Source: Verrucomicrobiota bacterium (GTDB lineage Bacteria > Verrucomicrobiota > Verrucomicrobiia > Verrucomicrobiales > Akkermansiaceae). From it: a stretch of DNA of 64,000 nucleotides. The stretch spans positions 1-64,000 of the forward strand of contig JAFLEH010000009.1 of assembly GCA_017301995.1 (NCBI GenBank), given 5' to 3'. Below the pieces are notes generated by a model, which saw nothing but the letters and a program-made list of their open reading frames with translations, had not been told where the DNA came from and did not search any database. Both the position numbers and the translations under genes were made by a program. Shown piece by piece: positions 14,780 through 24,631 of this stretch. Positions within the stretch are counted from its first letter, which is position 1. Every line of letters begins with the position of its first letter.

Positions 14780-14811
14780 CCGTCCGCGAGGTTCTGGAGG
14801 ATTGGCCCTGA
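14752..14811 (+). pseudogene. Stub of an AbiEii-like nucleotidyltransferase toxin
   Basis: ATG 14752 opens a 19-codon frame MLHDTAVSLAVREVLEDWP. AbiEii-type toxins paired with DUF6922 often begin MLHxExV followed by a leucine-rich helix, and the overlap with the upstream gene fits that arrangement. The frame then stops and the histidine kinase gene begins 42 bp later, so nearly the whole toxin is deleted. The identification rests on few residues and on context. Confidence 0.35.
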
Positions 14812-14853
14812 CGAACATGTATCCCGCCGGGGACATTCTCACCACTCCCTAAC

Positions 14854-16488
14854 ATGCGCTCCCTCCGCTGGCTCACGTTTTTCGTGCTGGTGCCGTTGCT
14901 GGTGCTGGCGGCGTTGGCATTGTTAGGTATCCGCGCGCAGTCTCGGGCGGCGTGGAGCGCGGCGCGCGAACGGGCGGAGCAGATCGCCAGGACAACCGCT
15001 CCCGGTCTTGGCGACGAACTTGCCAAACGGGTGTCCCTCGCGCCGTTGTTTTCCGATCCGCCGGCGCCGCAGTCCGTCACCGCGCCCGCGGGCGATCCTC
15101 TGGCCGGCGACGACCCCGCTGAGCTGGCGGCCCTGCGCGACGACCCCAATGCCGGACTCTCCGCCTCCGGCCTGCCGCGCCGTGTGCTGGCCGCGCTGCG
15201 GTTGTTGGAGATCGCCCCCGATAGCCAGGAACCGGACTCGGTGGTCGCCTTGGTGACGTCGGTTCCGTCGGTCCTAACCACCGGTGCGCTCGAACGCCTC
15301 GGTGATCCGGCGAAGCCCGCTCTAACCAAGTGGAGGGAGGGCGAAACCGCGCTGGCGCTCGCCCACCACGGCGGCGGGTGGCAGTTTTCCAACGGCGGAT
15401 TCTGGTGGGTGGAACGCCGTGCGGGTGCCGTCGCCTATCTGACACCTGAGAAACCAACCGCCTTGATCCGGGAAGCCTCCGCCAACCTGCCGACGTGGGC
15501 CGGGCTCGAACTCCGGGCCGGCTCCGACACCGTGGCCCGGGCGTTGCTGCCGGGTTCTCCGGAAGAAACCAGCCCATCCGGTTATCCGGTTCTCGCTTCC
15601 GCGCCGGTTCCCTTCGGGGATGGCCTTGTCTTGCACGTCACCGCCGTTTCCGCTCCGCTGATCGAGCATGAAGTCCGCAGGCAGGCGGTGTGGACGCTAT
15701 CGGTGTTAGGTGTTGCGGTCGTTTCCGCCTGCCTCGCGTTGTGGCTCATGCTGCGCGCGGTCTATCAGGAACGCCGGCTTGCCGCGCTGAAGAGCCAGTT
15801 CGTTTCCAGCGTTTCCCACGAATTGCGCGCGCCTATCGGTTCGATCCGCCTGATGGCCGAATCCCTGCACGAGGACAAGGTCTCCGGCACCGCCGCCCGC
15901 GACTTCCACCGCCTGATCGCCGGCGAAAGCGCGCGGCTCTCGCAGATGGTCGAGAACGTCCTCGACTTCGCCCGCATCGAGGAAGGTCGCAAACGCTACC
16001 GCTTCGAAGAAACCGATCTCCAACAGCTCGCCGCCGACACCCTGCGCCTGATGGCCCCGCTGGCCGCCGAGCGGGGGATCACGCTGGCGTCCGAACTCGA
16101 TGCCGTCACCGCCACCGTGGATCCAGCGGCCATCCAACAGGCGCTGGTGAATCTGATCGACAACGCGATCAAGTTTTCTCCGGAACGCAGTGAAATCGCC
16201 GTTGCTCTATCCGGATCCGCGGTGGGTTGGTCGCTGTCCGTCCGCGACCAAGGCCCCGGCATTCCTCCGTCGGAGCGCGAGCGGATCTTCGAGCGCTTCC
16301 ACCGCCTCGGCAACGAACTGCGCCGCGAAACCCAGGGCGCGGGCATCGGCCTGAGCATTGTGAAACACATTGCGGAAGCGCATGGGGGGAGGGTTACGGT
16401 TTGCGGCGCGGAAGGAGGAAGCGGGAGTGTCTTCGCCATCGAGACAGAAGATTTTGAGACGGAAGACAGAAGACAAGAGCAAGCATGA
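14854..16488 (+). CDS. Membrane sensor histidine kinase
   Basis: 544 residues. TM1 is at about 9-26 and TM2 at about 279-300, enclosing a 250-residue periplasmic sensor with no family I recognise. The HisKA dimerisation helix carries the phosphorylated H322 in SVSHELRAPIGSI. The ATPase part shows NLIDNAIKFS (N box), DQGPGIP (G1), FERFHR (F box) and GAGIGLSIVKHIAEAHGG (G2). It should phosphorylate the OmpR-type regulator 95 bp downstream. The C-terminal tail (FETEDRRQEQA) is encoded by a GAAGACAGAAGAC repeat. The intergenic region carries the complementary CTTCTGTCTTCTGTC, so the mRNA could form a hairpin between the two genes. Confidence 0.95.
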   Translation: MRSLRWLTFFVLVPLLVLAALALLGIRAQSRAAWSAARERAEQIARTTAPGLGDELAKRVSLAPLFSDPPAPQSVTAPAGDPLAGDDPAELAALRDDPNAGLSASGLPRRVLAALRLLEIAPDSQEPDSVVALVTSVPSVLTTGALERLGDPAKPALTKWREGETALALAHHGGGWQFSNGGFWWVERRAGAVAYLTPEKPTALIREASANLPTWAGLELRAGSDTVARALLPGSPEETSPSGYPVLASAPVPFGDGLVLHVTAVSAPLIEHEVRRQAVWTLSVLGVAVVSACLALWLMLRAVYQERRLAALKSQFVSSVSHELRAPIGSIRLMAESLHEDKVSGTAARDFHRLIAGESARLSQMVENVLDFARIEEGRKRYRFEETDLQQLAADTLRLMAPLAAERGITLASELDAVTATVDPAAIQQALVNLIDNAIKFSPERSEIAVALSGSAVGWSLSVRDQGPGIPPSERERIFERFHRLGNELRRETQGAGIGLSIVKHIAEAHGGRVTVCGAEGGSGSVFAIETEDFETEDRRQEQA

Positions 16489-16582
16489 AATCGAACATCC
16501 ATGAATGGCCAACGAGGCATCGACTTCCAGTCTTCTGTCTTCTGTCTTGAAGCGAAGCGGTCTTTTGTCTATTCAATCTCCC

Positions 16583-17266
16583 ATGCGCCTCCTCATCATC
16601 GAAGACGAACTTCCCATGCGCACCGCCCTGGTGGAAACCCTGGCGGCGGAGGGGTATCGCGTGCAAAGCGCGGCCGATGGTCTGCGCGGGCTGGAGATGG
16701 CCTGCACCGAGCCGTTCGACCTGGTTCTGTTGGATGTGATGATGCCGGGCTTGGATGGCTACGCGGTGTGCCGCGAGCTGCGCAAACGCGGCCGCGACAT
16801 GCCGGTGCTGATGCTCACGGCCAAGGCGTTGGTGGACGACCGCGTGGACGGGCTCGACGCCGGGGCTGACGACTATCTAACCAAACCATTCAGCCTGCGC
16901 GAACTGCTTGCCAGGGTGCGGGCGCTGCTGCGGCGGCACGAGCGCCACGCGGCGGTGCCGGACGTGCTCGAACTCGGCGCGGCAAAGGTGGACTTCGCAC
17001 GGAGGATTATTGTTGGGAACGGCATCGACCACTCCCTATCCGAAAAAGAGCTTGGAATGCTGCGCCTGCTCGCCGCACAACCCGGCGAAACGGTCACCCG
17101 CGAGCGGTTTCTCGACGTCGTATGGGGCTATCACGCCTATCCGAGCACCCGCACGGTGGACAATTTCATCTCCACCCTCCGTTCGAAGATCGAGGCCGAT
17201 CCCGCCAATCCGCTGCACCTGATCACCGTCCGCGGCGCGGGCTACCGCCTGAACCCGAAATCGTAA
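16583..17266 (+). CDS. OmpR-family response regulator
   Basis: 227 residues from ATG 16583. The receiver domain has the acidic pair in IIEDE, phospho-acceptor D51 in LLDVMMPG, Thr in MLTAKA and Lys in DDYLTKPF. A winged-helix DNA-binding domain follows: LSEKELGMLRLLAAQPGETV, then FLDVVWG, and TVDNFISTLRSKIE as recognition helix, ending ITVRGAGYRL. It is the cognate partner of the kinase upstream. The targets are not evident; the next genes downstream are convergent. An upstream in-frame start at 16505 lies within the GAAGAC/CTTCTG repeat and was rejected. Confidence 0.95.
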   Translation: MRLLIIEDELPMRTALVETLAAEGYRVQSAADGLRGLEMACTEPFDLVLLDVMMPGLDGYAVCRELRKRGRDMPVLMLTAKALVDDRVDGLDAGADDYLTKPFSLRELLARVRALLRRHERHAAVPDVLELGAAKVDFARRIIVGNGIDHSLSEKELGMLRLLAAQPGETVTRERFLDVVWGYHAYPSTRTVDNFISTLRSKIEADPANPLHLITVRGAGYRLNPKS

Positions 17267-17627
17267 GTTGGCATGACCCATGCAGCCATTTTTTCCACTG
17301 AGAAACTGAAAATCACTGATTCCACTGAAGTGATTTTTGATTTTGGGGAAATCCTTCCCATTCATCAATCGGTGCATTCCCATTTTTCTCCAAAAAATCA
17401 GTTTTCTCAGTGAATCCCTGTGTCTCAGTGGTAAATCGAGCGTCCAAACTACCCTGATATTCGGATTTAGGGCTGAATACGGCCGCTGTGCCGAATGACC
17501 GGCCATAGCCGTGCCGGCCGCTGTCCAGAGCCGGCATCAGCCGACTCCACCCCGGCATTTTCCGAGCTGATGCGGCCATGGGGATTTGATCCGGATTCTC
17601 CGGCGCCGTGGCGATTATCCTTTGCAG
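17267..17627. other. Convergent intergenic region with a dispersed repeat
   Basis: No gene. 17290-17470 holds the second copy of the repeat seen at 11162-11345 and 49228-49400. GCGTCCAAACT (17440-17450) is identical to 49365-49375, and CTCAGTGAA and CAGTGGTAA also recur. No clean terminator with a T-run was seen for either flanking gene. Confidence 0.55.
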
Positions 17628-20600
17628 TTATCTGCGGCGGCGCAGCGCGAGGCCGAGCGAACCGAGGGCGAGCAGCGCGGCGGATGCCGGTTCGGGGATG
17701 ACCCCGATGGTGCCGTTGGTGGAGAATTGGCTCGTGTCCCAGGAAAGACCGGTGCCCAGCGGAGCGGAGCTGAAGTCGAAGGCGGGAGTGCCACTGAAGC
17801 TGCCGAAAGTCGCGATCTGGAAGCTGTCGTTGGCCGCCGGCGTATAGCCGTTGTAGAAGGAAACGAGGATGTTGCCGTTTGCGGCCAGGGCACCGGACAC
17901 GAGCAAGCGGTCGTAGTCCGAAGTGCCGGTGCCGCCGAGTTCGACAAACCAATCCGATCCGCTGTTGAGGCCGAGATTGCCGGTGACGGTAAGAGCGCCT
18001 GGGGAACTGCCCACCCGAAGATCTCCCGCGATCGAGGAATTGCCCACCACCGCGCCATTACCGGTGAGGGTCTGGGTGGCGCCGAGCGTCCAGCCGCTGG
18101 TGGCGGAAACGTCGAGCGTGGCGCCGGCTGCGATGGTGATGGTGGAAGACCCGGAAATCGAGCCGCCGCTGCCGACGGCAAGCGTGCCGCCGTTGATGGT
18201 GGTGTTGCCGGTATAGGTGTTGGCTCCGGTCAGGGTCTGGGTGCCGAGGCCGGTCTTGGTTAGGCCGACGGACGATGCCCCGTCGGTGATGGTTCCGCCG
18301 AAGGAGTAGCTCTGGAGGGCGGTGGAGTTCTCCCCAAGGGTCAGGACGGAAGGGGTGGCGCCATCGTTGCGGACATTGCCGGCGGCTCCTGTTAGTGCGC
18401 GGAAGCCTTCGTTGCGCTGGTTGAGGTCGAAGGCGCCACCGGTCATGTTGACGAGGCTGTCGATGTAGATCTGGTCGCCGCCGGTGCCGCCGAGTTTGGC
18501 CGTGCCACCGGAAATGGTGAGACCCGTGACACCGCTGGCGCCTACGGCATGCACGGTGGCCGAGGACGTTTTGCCCAGAATGAGCGTACCGGACTCGACC
18601 GCGGCCCATCCGCCCGCGTTGTCGGCGGTGCCGGAAAGGGTGAGGGACCCGCTGCCCGCGTATTTGATGGTGGTGTTGCCGCCGGTGTCGGTCACGCGTC
18701 CTGCGTAGTCGTAGTTTCCGCTTCCGGTGACGGTCAGGGTGGTGCCGCCGTTGATGACTCCGTTGGTTGCACTGGCACCCGAGAATCCGGCCACGGATGA
18801 GGCTTTCCCGTTGAGGTTGAGCGTTGTGTCGCTGCCGATCTGGAGTTTGGTGGCGGGAGAGAGGGCTCCTGCGACTCCGACCCGCACTTCGCCGGAGGCG
18901 ATTCTCAAGTCGCCGCTCCAATCATTGGCGGCGTTGTTGAGAAGCAGCAAGCCGCCATCTTCCTTGCGGAGATTTCCGCCACCGGTGACCTTGCCGTTGA
19001 TGGTGGTCGTCGTTCCGCCCCAGACATACATCGTTCCTTCCTTTCCGGTGTTGAGGATGATGTCGCGTCCAGCGCCGAGCGGGAGGTTGGTGCCGTTCTG
19101 CACCTGGAGGCTGGCTTTGCCCTCCCCGTTGCCCAGGGTAGTTACCACGTCCCCGTTGAAGACGATGTCATTGGCGGCATTTCCCAAGGATCCGTCCGTC
19201 GGCGTGGTGGCGTTCGAGGCGGCGCGCAGACGGCCCTGGCTGATGGTAATGGTCCCGGTGAAATCGTTGGTCGTGTTCGCCCAATCCCACAGCGCACCGC
19301 CGGCGCTGGCGTGGGCGTAAGTGATATTGCCGGTGCCGGTGATCTTGCCGTGGATGGTGGCGTTGCTGTAGCCGCTGGTGATGCCCGAGCCGATTCCGTT
19401 TCCGGTTAGGGTCAGGTTAGCCCCTGAGCCGAGGTTGAAGACCACATTGGTGTCTCCCGAAGATCCGGTGGAAAGCGACCCGAAGGTGTCGGTCTTCCCG
19501 TTGGCATTGAACGTGGTCGATCCCCACATCACCACCGCGGTGCCGTCGGGAAGCGCGTTGTCGGCATCGAGCCGGATCACCGAACCGCTGTTGCGGATGT
19601 TGGTGTAGCCGGTGTAGGTATTGCCCGCGCCAACCGCGTAGGTGCCCGCATAGCTAACCACATTGCCAGCGTGGGCGGAACCGGTCAGCGTTAGATTGCC
19701 CTTGACGTTGTCGATGTTGCCGGTGAAGGAGTTGGCCCCATTGAGGACAAGGGTGCCGCCATCGGTGTGGCGCACGTTTCCGCTGCCGGAAATCACGCCG
19801 TTGACGGTGAAGGTGGAACTTCCATAGGCGCGGAAAATCTTGTCGCCGCCGCCGGAGAGGATGACGGACCGCGAGGCGGCCAGGCTGTTGGACGCGGCGG
19901 TACAAACCAAACCACCACCCTGGATGGTAATGGTGTTGGCCGCGTTGCCGAAAGCGGCGTCGCTGGCAAAATTGACCACGCCGGACTGGATGGTCACATT
20001 TCCCACGAAATCGTTCGAACCGCTGCCGAGCGTCAGATTGCCGCCCACGCCGCCGCCGGTGTCGGAGGTGTCGCCGTTGGCCTTCAGGATGATGCTTCCG
20101 GTTCCGGTGATCTTCGAATTGAGGTTGAGGTTGGCACTGGTTCCGATACCCGAACTGTCGAAGGTGGAGGCCCCTGAAATGGTCACCCCCCGGTTGGCGG
20201 AGAGGGAGAGTCCAGCCGTGGCCTTGAGGGTCGAGGCGTTGAGCGTCAATTGGTCGGCGACGTAGGCGCCCGGTGTCGATCCGAGGTTGTTTTCGGCGCT
20301 GATGGAGAGCGTGCCGCCGTTGACGATGGTTTTGCCGGAATAGCTGTTGCCGCCGGATAGGGTCAGGACATTGGCCCCCTGCTTGGTGAGGCTGCCCGAA
20401 CCGGAAATCGCGTTGGATACGGTGAGGTCCGCGGTGCGGTTGAAGACGAGCTGGCCGTTGTTGGTGATGGCTCCGGAGCCAAGCGAACCGGTGGCACCGC
20501 CGTTGCCAACCAGAAGTTTCGCACTGGAACCAATCGTCGTGGTCCCGTAGTCGTTGCCATCGGCGGCGAGGATCACGGTGGAAGTCTGGTTGATAACCAA

Positions 20601-21140
20601 CGAGCCGTTTCCGCCGCTGCCATCTCCGTTGGAAAGCACGCCGTTGATAGTGAGGGTGCGGCTGTTGTTGCCGTCATAAACGTTCAGCGAGGCGTTTCCG
20701 TTGAGTTCGATTGGCGCGCCAACGACGATGTTTCCTCCCACCGGATTGATTTCGATGGAGCCGTCTCGGGCGTAGATACCAGCCGTGTTGATGGTGAAGG
20801 TCCGGTTGCTGCCGGCATCGTTCTCGATTTTTCCATAAAGGCCGAAAGCGTTTCCGGTGACGGTGAAATCGGCACCCGCGGTGTTGAGCAGGCGCCACTC
20901 GCCGAAGTTGTCGCCGATGGTGTAGTTGTTATTTGGGGTTGGGCGTGTGGATCCGGTGAATTGCAGGACCACGCCGCTTCCGGTCGAGGGGGCGGTATCG
21001 CCCGACCAGTTGGCGCCCGTGCCGAAATTGTCGTCTGTTCCACCGCCGTCCCAAACAAATGTCTGACCGCTGGCTGCGGTCGGCGCGAGCAGACTGGCAC
21101 CCAGGGTGGCGAAGGCGATCAATGCGAATTTTGGTTTCAT
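17628..21140 (-). CDS. Giant autotransporter-type beta-strand-repeat protein with PEP-CTERM sorting signal
   Basis: 1170 residues from ATG at 21140 (MKPKFALIAFATLGASLLAP, signal peptide). The body consists of repeated beta-helix units such as LTLSGGNSYSGKTIVNGGTL and LTGANTYTGNTTINGGTLAV, the autotransporter-associated beta-strand repeat. There is no autotransporter barrel at the C-terminus. The protein ends VIPEPASAALLALGSLGL followed by ALRRRR, a PEP-CTERM signal for exosortase-type processing, so it is expected on the cell surface or in the extracellular matrix. A central part (residues about 400-800) is nearly identical to the neighbouring 21239-24502 protein. The cryptic start 15 codons upstream was not used. 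Confidence 0.9.
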   Translation of the reverse strand: MKPKFALIAFATLGASLLAPTAASGQTFVWDGGGTDDNFGTGANWSGDTAPSTGSGVVLQFTGSTRPTPNNNYTIGDNFGEWRLLNTAGADFTVTGNAFGLYGKIENDAGSNRTFTINTAGIYARDGSIEINPVGGNIVVGAPIELNGNASLNVYDGNNSRTLTINGVLSNGDGSGGNGSLVINQTSTVILAADGNDYGTTTIGSSAKLLVGNGGATGSLGSGAITNNGQLVFNRTADLTVSNAISGSGSLTKQGANVLTLSGGNSYSGKTIVNGGTLSISAENNLGSTPGAYVADQLTLNASTLKATAGLSLSANRGVTISGASTFDSSGIGTSANLNLNSKITGTGSIILKANGDTSDTGGGVGGNLTLGSGSNDFVGNVTIQSGVVNFASDAAFGNAANTITIQGGGLVCTAASNSLAASRSVILSGGGDKIFRAYGSSTFTVNGVISGSGNVRHTDGGTLVLNGANSFTGNIDNVKGNLTLTGSAHAGNVVSYAGTYAVGAGNTYTGYTNIRNSGSVIRLDADNALPDGTAVVMWGSTTFNANGKTDTFGSLSTGSSGDTNVVFNLGSGANLTLTGNGIGSGITSGYSNATIHGKITGTGNITYAHASAGGALWDWANTTNDFTGTITISQGRLRAASNATTPTDGSLGNAANDIVFNGDVVTTLGNGEGKASLQVQNGTNLPLGAGRDIILNTGKEGTMYVWGGTTTTINGKVTGGGNLRKEDGGLLLLNNAANDWSGDLRIASGEVRVGVAGALSPATKLQIGSDTTLNLNGKASSVAGFSGASATNGVINGGTTLTVTGSGNYDYAGRVTDTGGNTTIKYAGSGSLTLSGTADNAGGWAAVESGTLILGKTSSATVHAVGASGVTGLTISGGTAKLGGTGGDQIYIDSLVNMTGGAFDLNQRNEGFRALTGAAGNVRNDGATPSVLTLGENSTALQSYSFGGTITDGASSVGLTKTGLGTQTLTGANTYTGNTTINGGTLAVGSGGSISGSSTITIAAGATLDVSATSGWTLGATQTLTGNGAVVGNSSIAGDLRVGSSPGALTVTGNLGLNSGSDWFVELGGTGTSDYDRLLVSGALAANGNILVSFYNGYTPAANDSFQIATFGSFSGTPAFDFSSAPLGTGLSWDTSQFSTNGTIGVIPEPASAALLALGSLGLALRRRR

Positions 21141-21238
21141 AAATTTACACGGTTGGCCCTCCCCCGGAAGGAGGGGGAAAGACATCTACGAACGGGATCG
21201 AAATATTTCAATCAAAAAAACCCGGATTCCCGGCATTT

Positions 21239-24200
21239 TCAGGGATTTGGCACCTCCTCCACCGCCGCGCGGATGAAGTCGCGGGGATCGGGTTCGCTGG
21301 GCTGGCCCGGGGTGCGGAAGCTGCGGTAGGTCCAGCCCGTGGAGAGCGTGGGCAGCCCGGCGGTGAGCGCGGGCGTGACCTCGCTGATGTCCATGCCGGT
21401 GAAATCGGCGAGATCATCCGAGCCTTGGATGCGATAAACCAAGCCGTCCACCGTGCCGGACACGAGATCGCCCGGGCCGCTGAAGACCGCGCCGTCGCGC
21501 ACCGGCAGGGTGAGGACCAGCGCCGAGGTTTCCGGGCCGGCTCCATCGGGATCGGCCAGAGCGGCCACCATTTTGCCGTCGTTGGCGGAACTGAGCGGAT
21601 CGCCGTCGAGGGCGAATTCGAGGAGGTTGTTGCGGCCGTCGCCATCGGGGTCGGCGTCTTTGGCGTCAATCGGGGCGGTTAGCCCCTTGGCGGCGGCCCA
21701 GGTGTCATAGGCCGAAGAAGCCACCGAATACACCAGTTCCAGTTGATTTCCGGCTTGCTGGACCGACCAGGTTCCCGTGCCGGCGAATCCGGGCGCGGTC
21801 ACCGTGAAATCCATGGCATCGAAGCCCGTGATACCGCCCGAGGTGGTCAGGATCGGGAAGGTTTTCCCGGTTTCGGTGAAATTCGCCAGCCCGGTGGTGT
21901 CCAAGGTGATCGGATGCGGGCCGGGGTCGAGGGCCAGCGCCTCCACGGCGAGGTCGGTGAACCCGGTGCCCGCCGTTCCGGTCCAGTCGGAGATTTTCGC
22001 CCCGAGTCCGCCGCCGGAAACCACGTTGACGGTATCGCTGATGGAGCCGTTGCCGGAGAGGGTGCCCAAAACCAGGGTGGGCGTATCGCCGAGCGTGCCG
22101 TCCACTTGCAGGGTGCCCGCGTTGACGGTTGTGGCGCCGGTGTAGGTGGAAACGCCGGTGAGAACCTGGGTGCCGGCACCGGTTTTGGTGAGGTTCACGC
22201 CGGAAACGCCGTCTTCGATCACACCGGCGAAGGTATAGACATTGCCCGCGACCGATTGCTGGCCCACGGTGAGAGTGGACGGGGCGGCTCCCGAGTTGTT
22301 GATGGTGCCGCCGCTGCCGGTCAGGCCTCGGAAACCTTCGCTGCGCTCGTTGAGATCGAAGGTGCCAGCCGACATATCCACGTTGGCGTCGAGGTAAATC
22401 TGGTCACCACCAGTGCCGGCAAGGCGGCAAGTGCCGCCGCTGATGGTTAGACCGGGGATATTGTTGGTGCCCACCGCGTGGACCGACGCGGTGGAGTCCT
22501 TGGCGAGGACGAGGATGCCGGACCCGACAACCGCGCGGCCGCCGGAGTTATCCTGGTTTCCGGACAGGGTGAGCGATCCGGTCCCGGCGTATTTCACGAT
22601 CAGGCCGTTGTTGCCGCCGAAGTTGGTATCGGTGACGCGGCCGGTGTATTCGTAGGTGCCGTTGCCGGTGACGGTCAGGGTGGTGCCGCCGCAAAGGTTT
22701 CCGCCGAACAGTCCGCCCGCGGAGATGGCGTTGACCGAGGTGGGGATGCCGTTGAGGTTGCAGATGCCTCCGCCGACGACCAGCGTGGTGGTGGAGGGGA
22801 TGGCGCCGGCCAGGCCCTGGCGGAGTTCGCCGGCCACGACTTTGGTCTCGCCGGCGTAGTCGTTGGTGGCGTTGTTCAGGAGCAGCAGGCCGCCGTCCTC
22901 CTTGCGCAGGTTTCCGCCGCCGGTGATTTTCCCGTTCACCGTGTTGGTGGTGCTTCCCCACACGTAGAAGGTGCCTTCTTTTCCGGAGTTGATCGTGATG
23001 GTGCGTCCCACGCCAAGCGGCAGGTTGGTACCGTTCGCCACTTGCAAACTTGCCTTGCCTTCCTGGTTGCCGAGGGTGGTCACGATGTCGCCGTTGAAAA
23101 CGATGTCATTTTCGGCGTTGCCGAGCGCGGAATCGGTCGGGGTGGTGGCATTCGATGCGGCGCGCAGGCGCCCCTGGGTGATCGTAATGGTCCCGGTGAA
23201 ATCATTGGTGGTGTTGAACCAGTCCCATTGCGCGGCACTCGCGATGGCGGTGGCGTGGGCGTATGTGATGTTGCCCGTGCCGGTGATCTTGCCGTGAATG
23301 GCGGCGTTTCCATAACCGCTGGTGATGCCCGAGCCGATCCCGTTTCCAGTTAGAGTCAGGTTGGCTCCGGCGCCCAGGTTGAAGACCACATTGGTGTCTC
23401 CCGCTGAACCGGTGGAAAGCGATCCGAAGGTATCCGTTTTCCCATTGGCGTTGAACGTGGTCGATCCCCACATCACCACCGCGGTGCCGTCGGGAAGACC
23501 GTTGTCGGCGTCGAGGCGGATGACCGAGCCGTTGTTGCGGATGTTGGTGTAGCCGGTGTAGGTGTTGCCCGCGCCGACCGCGTAGGTGCCGGCATAGCTG
23601 ATGACATTTCCGGTGTGGGCGGAGCCGCTCAGCGTTAGGTTGCCCTTCACATTGTCGATATTGCCAGTGAAGGTGTTCGCACCGTTGAGCACGAGGGTAC
23701 CGCCGTCCGTGTGGCGGACGGCTCCGCTGCCGGAAATCACGCCGTTGACGGTGAAGGTCGAGCTGCCGTACACACGGAAAATCTTGTTTCCTCCGCCGGC
23801 CAGAATCACCTGCCGGGTGGCGGCCAGGCTGTTGGTGGCGGCGGTGCAGACGAGTCCGCCGCCGTTGATGGTGATGGTATTGGGGGCGTTGCCGAATGCG
23901 GCGTCGCTGGAGAAATTGACCACTCCGGACTGGATCGTGACGTTTCCGGTGAAATCATTCGCGTTGTTGCCGAGGGTGAGGTTTCCACCCACGCCGCCGC
24001 CGTCGTCGGCGGTGTTGCCGTTGGCGGACAGCACCAGGTCGCCGGTTCCGGTGAGCAGGCTTTGGATGTTGTAGTTGTTGCCGTTGGAACGGCCCGCGGA
24101 GCTTATGGAAAGGCCGCCTGCGGTGGTGATCGATCCTCCGGTCAGGGTTTTGTTGCCGTCCTGGGCGAAGGTGATCGAGTTCGGATCCACCGTGCCATCA

Positions 24201-24502
24201 ACCGTGATGGTTAGACCGCCGATGCCGTCCGTTCCGGCGGAAAACACCGCGTCGTTTCCATCGGTCCATGGGGTGGAGGTGTCCGCTGTCCCTCCGTCGT
24301 TGTCACCGCCGGCGGCGTCGGTGTTCCAATTGAAGGAGGTGGCATCCCAGAGACCGCCGGCGTTGCCGGATCCCGGAACGTCGCCATTGGTGTCCCAATA
24401 GAGGTTTGCGGCCATCGCGAGGGGCGCGCAAAAGACGGTTGTTACCACCAGTGAAAGCGGCCGGATGGCGCGCACGGCAAACAATGGGTTTTTTGATTTC
24501 AT
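21239..24502 (-). CDS. Giant autotransporter-type beta-strand-repeat protein, paralogue without PEP-CTERM tail
   Basis: 1087 residues from ATG at 24502, with a signal peptide ending near AMAANLYWD. The central beta-helix is almost the same as in the gene 99 bp downstream (for example VVMWGSTTFNANGKTDTFGS and ITSGYGNAAIHGKITGTGNI). The N-terminal 100 residues and the C-terminal 300 are different. The end carries DADPDGDGRNNLLEFALDGD, a Ca-binding-like Asp-rich repeat seen in many secreted Verrucomicrobia proteins, and finishes VEEVPNP without a sorting helix. It is probably secreted or surface-bound by another route. The two may be co-transcribed, this gene first. Confidence 0.88.
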   Translation of the reverse strand: MKSKNPLFAVRAIRPLSLVVTTVFCAPLAMAANLYWDTNGDVPGSGNAGGLWDATSFNWNTDAAGGDNDGGTADTSTPWTDGNDAVFSAGTDGIGGLTITVDGTVDPNSITFAQDGNKTLTGGSITTAGGLSISSAGRSNGNNYNIQSLLTGTGDLVLSANGNTADDGGGVGGNLTLGNNANDFTGNVTIQSGVVNFSSDAAFGNAPNTITINGGGLVCTAATNSLAATRQVILAGGGNKIFRVYGSSTFTVNGVISGSGAVRHTDGGTLVLNGANTFTGNIDNVKGNLTLSGSAHTGNVISYAGTYAVGAGNTYTGYTNIRNNGSVIRLDADNGLPDGTAVVMWGSTTFNANGKTDTFGSLSTGSAGDTNVVFNLGAGANLTLTGNGIGSGITSGYGNAAIHGKITGTGNITYAHATAIASAAQWDWFNTTNDFTGTITITQGRLRAASNATTPTDSALGNAENDIVFNGDIVTTLGNQEGKASLQVANGTNLPLGVGRTITINSGKEGTFYVWGSTTNTVNGKITGGGNLRKEDGGLLLLNNATNDYAGETKVVAGELRQGLAGAIPSTTTLVVGGGICNLNGIPTSVNAISAGGLFGGNLCGGTTLTVTGNGTYEYTGRVTDTNFGGNNGLIVKYAGTGSLTLSGNQDNSGGRAVVGSGILVLAKDSTASVHAVGTNNIPGLTISGGTCRLAGTGGDQIYLDANVDMSAGTFDLNERSEGFRGLTGSGGTINNSGAAPSTLTVGQQSVAGNVYTFAGVIEDGVSGVNLTKTGAGTQVLTGVSTYTGATTVNAGTLQVDGTLGDTPTLVLGTLSGNGSISDTVNVVSGGGLGAKISDWTGTAGTGFTDLAVEALALDPGPHPITLDTTGLANFTETGKTFPILTTSGGITGFDAMDFTVTAPGFAGTGTWSVQQAGNQLELVYSVASSAYDTWAAAKGLTAPIDAKDADPDGDGRNNLLEFALDGDPLSSANDGKMVAALADPDGAGPETSALVLTLPVRDGAVFSGPGDLVSGTVDGLVYRIQGSDDLADFTGMDISEVTPALTAGLPTLSTGWTYRSFRTPGQPSEPDPRDFIRAAVEEVPNP

Positions 24503-24631
24503 ACGCAAACGAGGATGCGCGGACATTGCACGTTAGATCGGGCGGAAGTCAAGGGAAAACCCTGCGGAATCCCGAAAAAGCCGCACCTTCTCCGCTTGCC
24601 CGCGCCGCGCCGGGGTGCTACACCACGGGAG

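Noticed and set aside
16489..16582. GAAGAC/CTTCTG inverted repeat between kinase and regulator as a terminator
   Set aside because: The stem is imperfect, without a T-run, and lies between two genes that should be co-expressed; the same motif occurs as intergenic filler near 52400.
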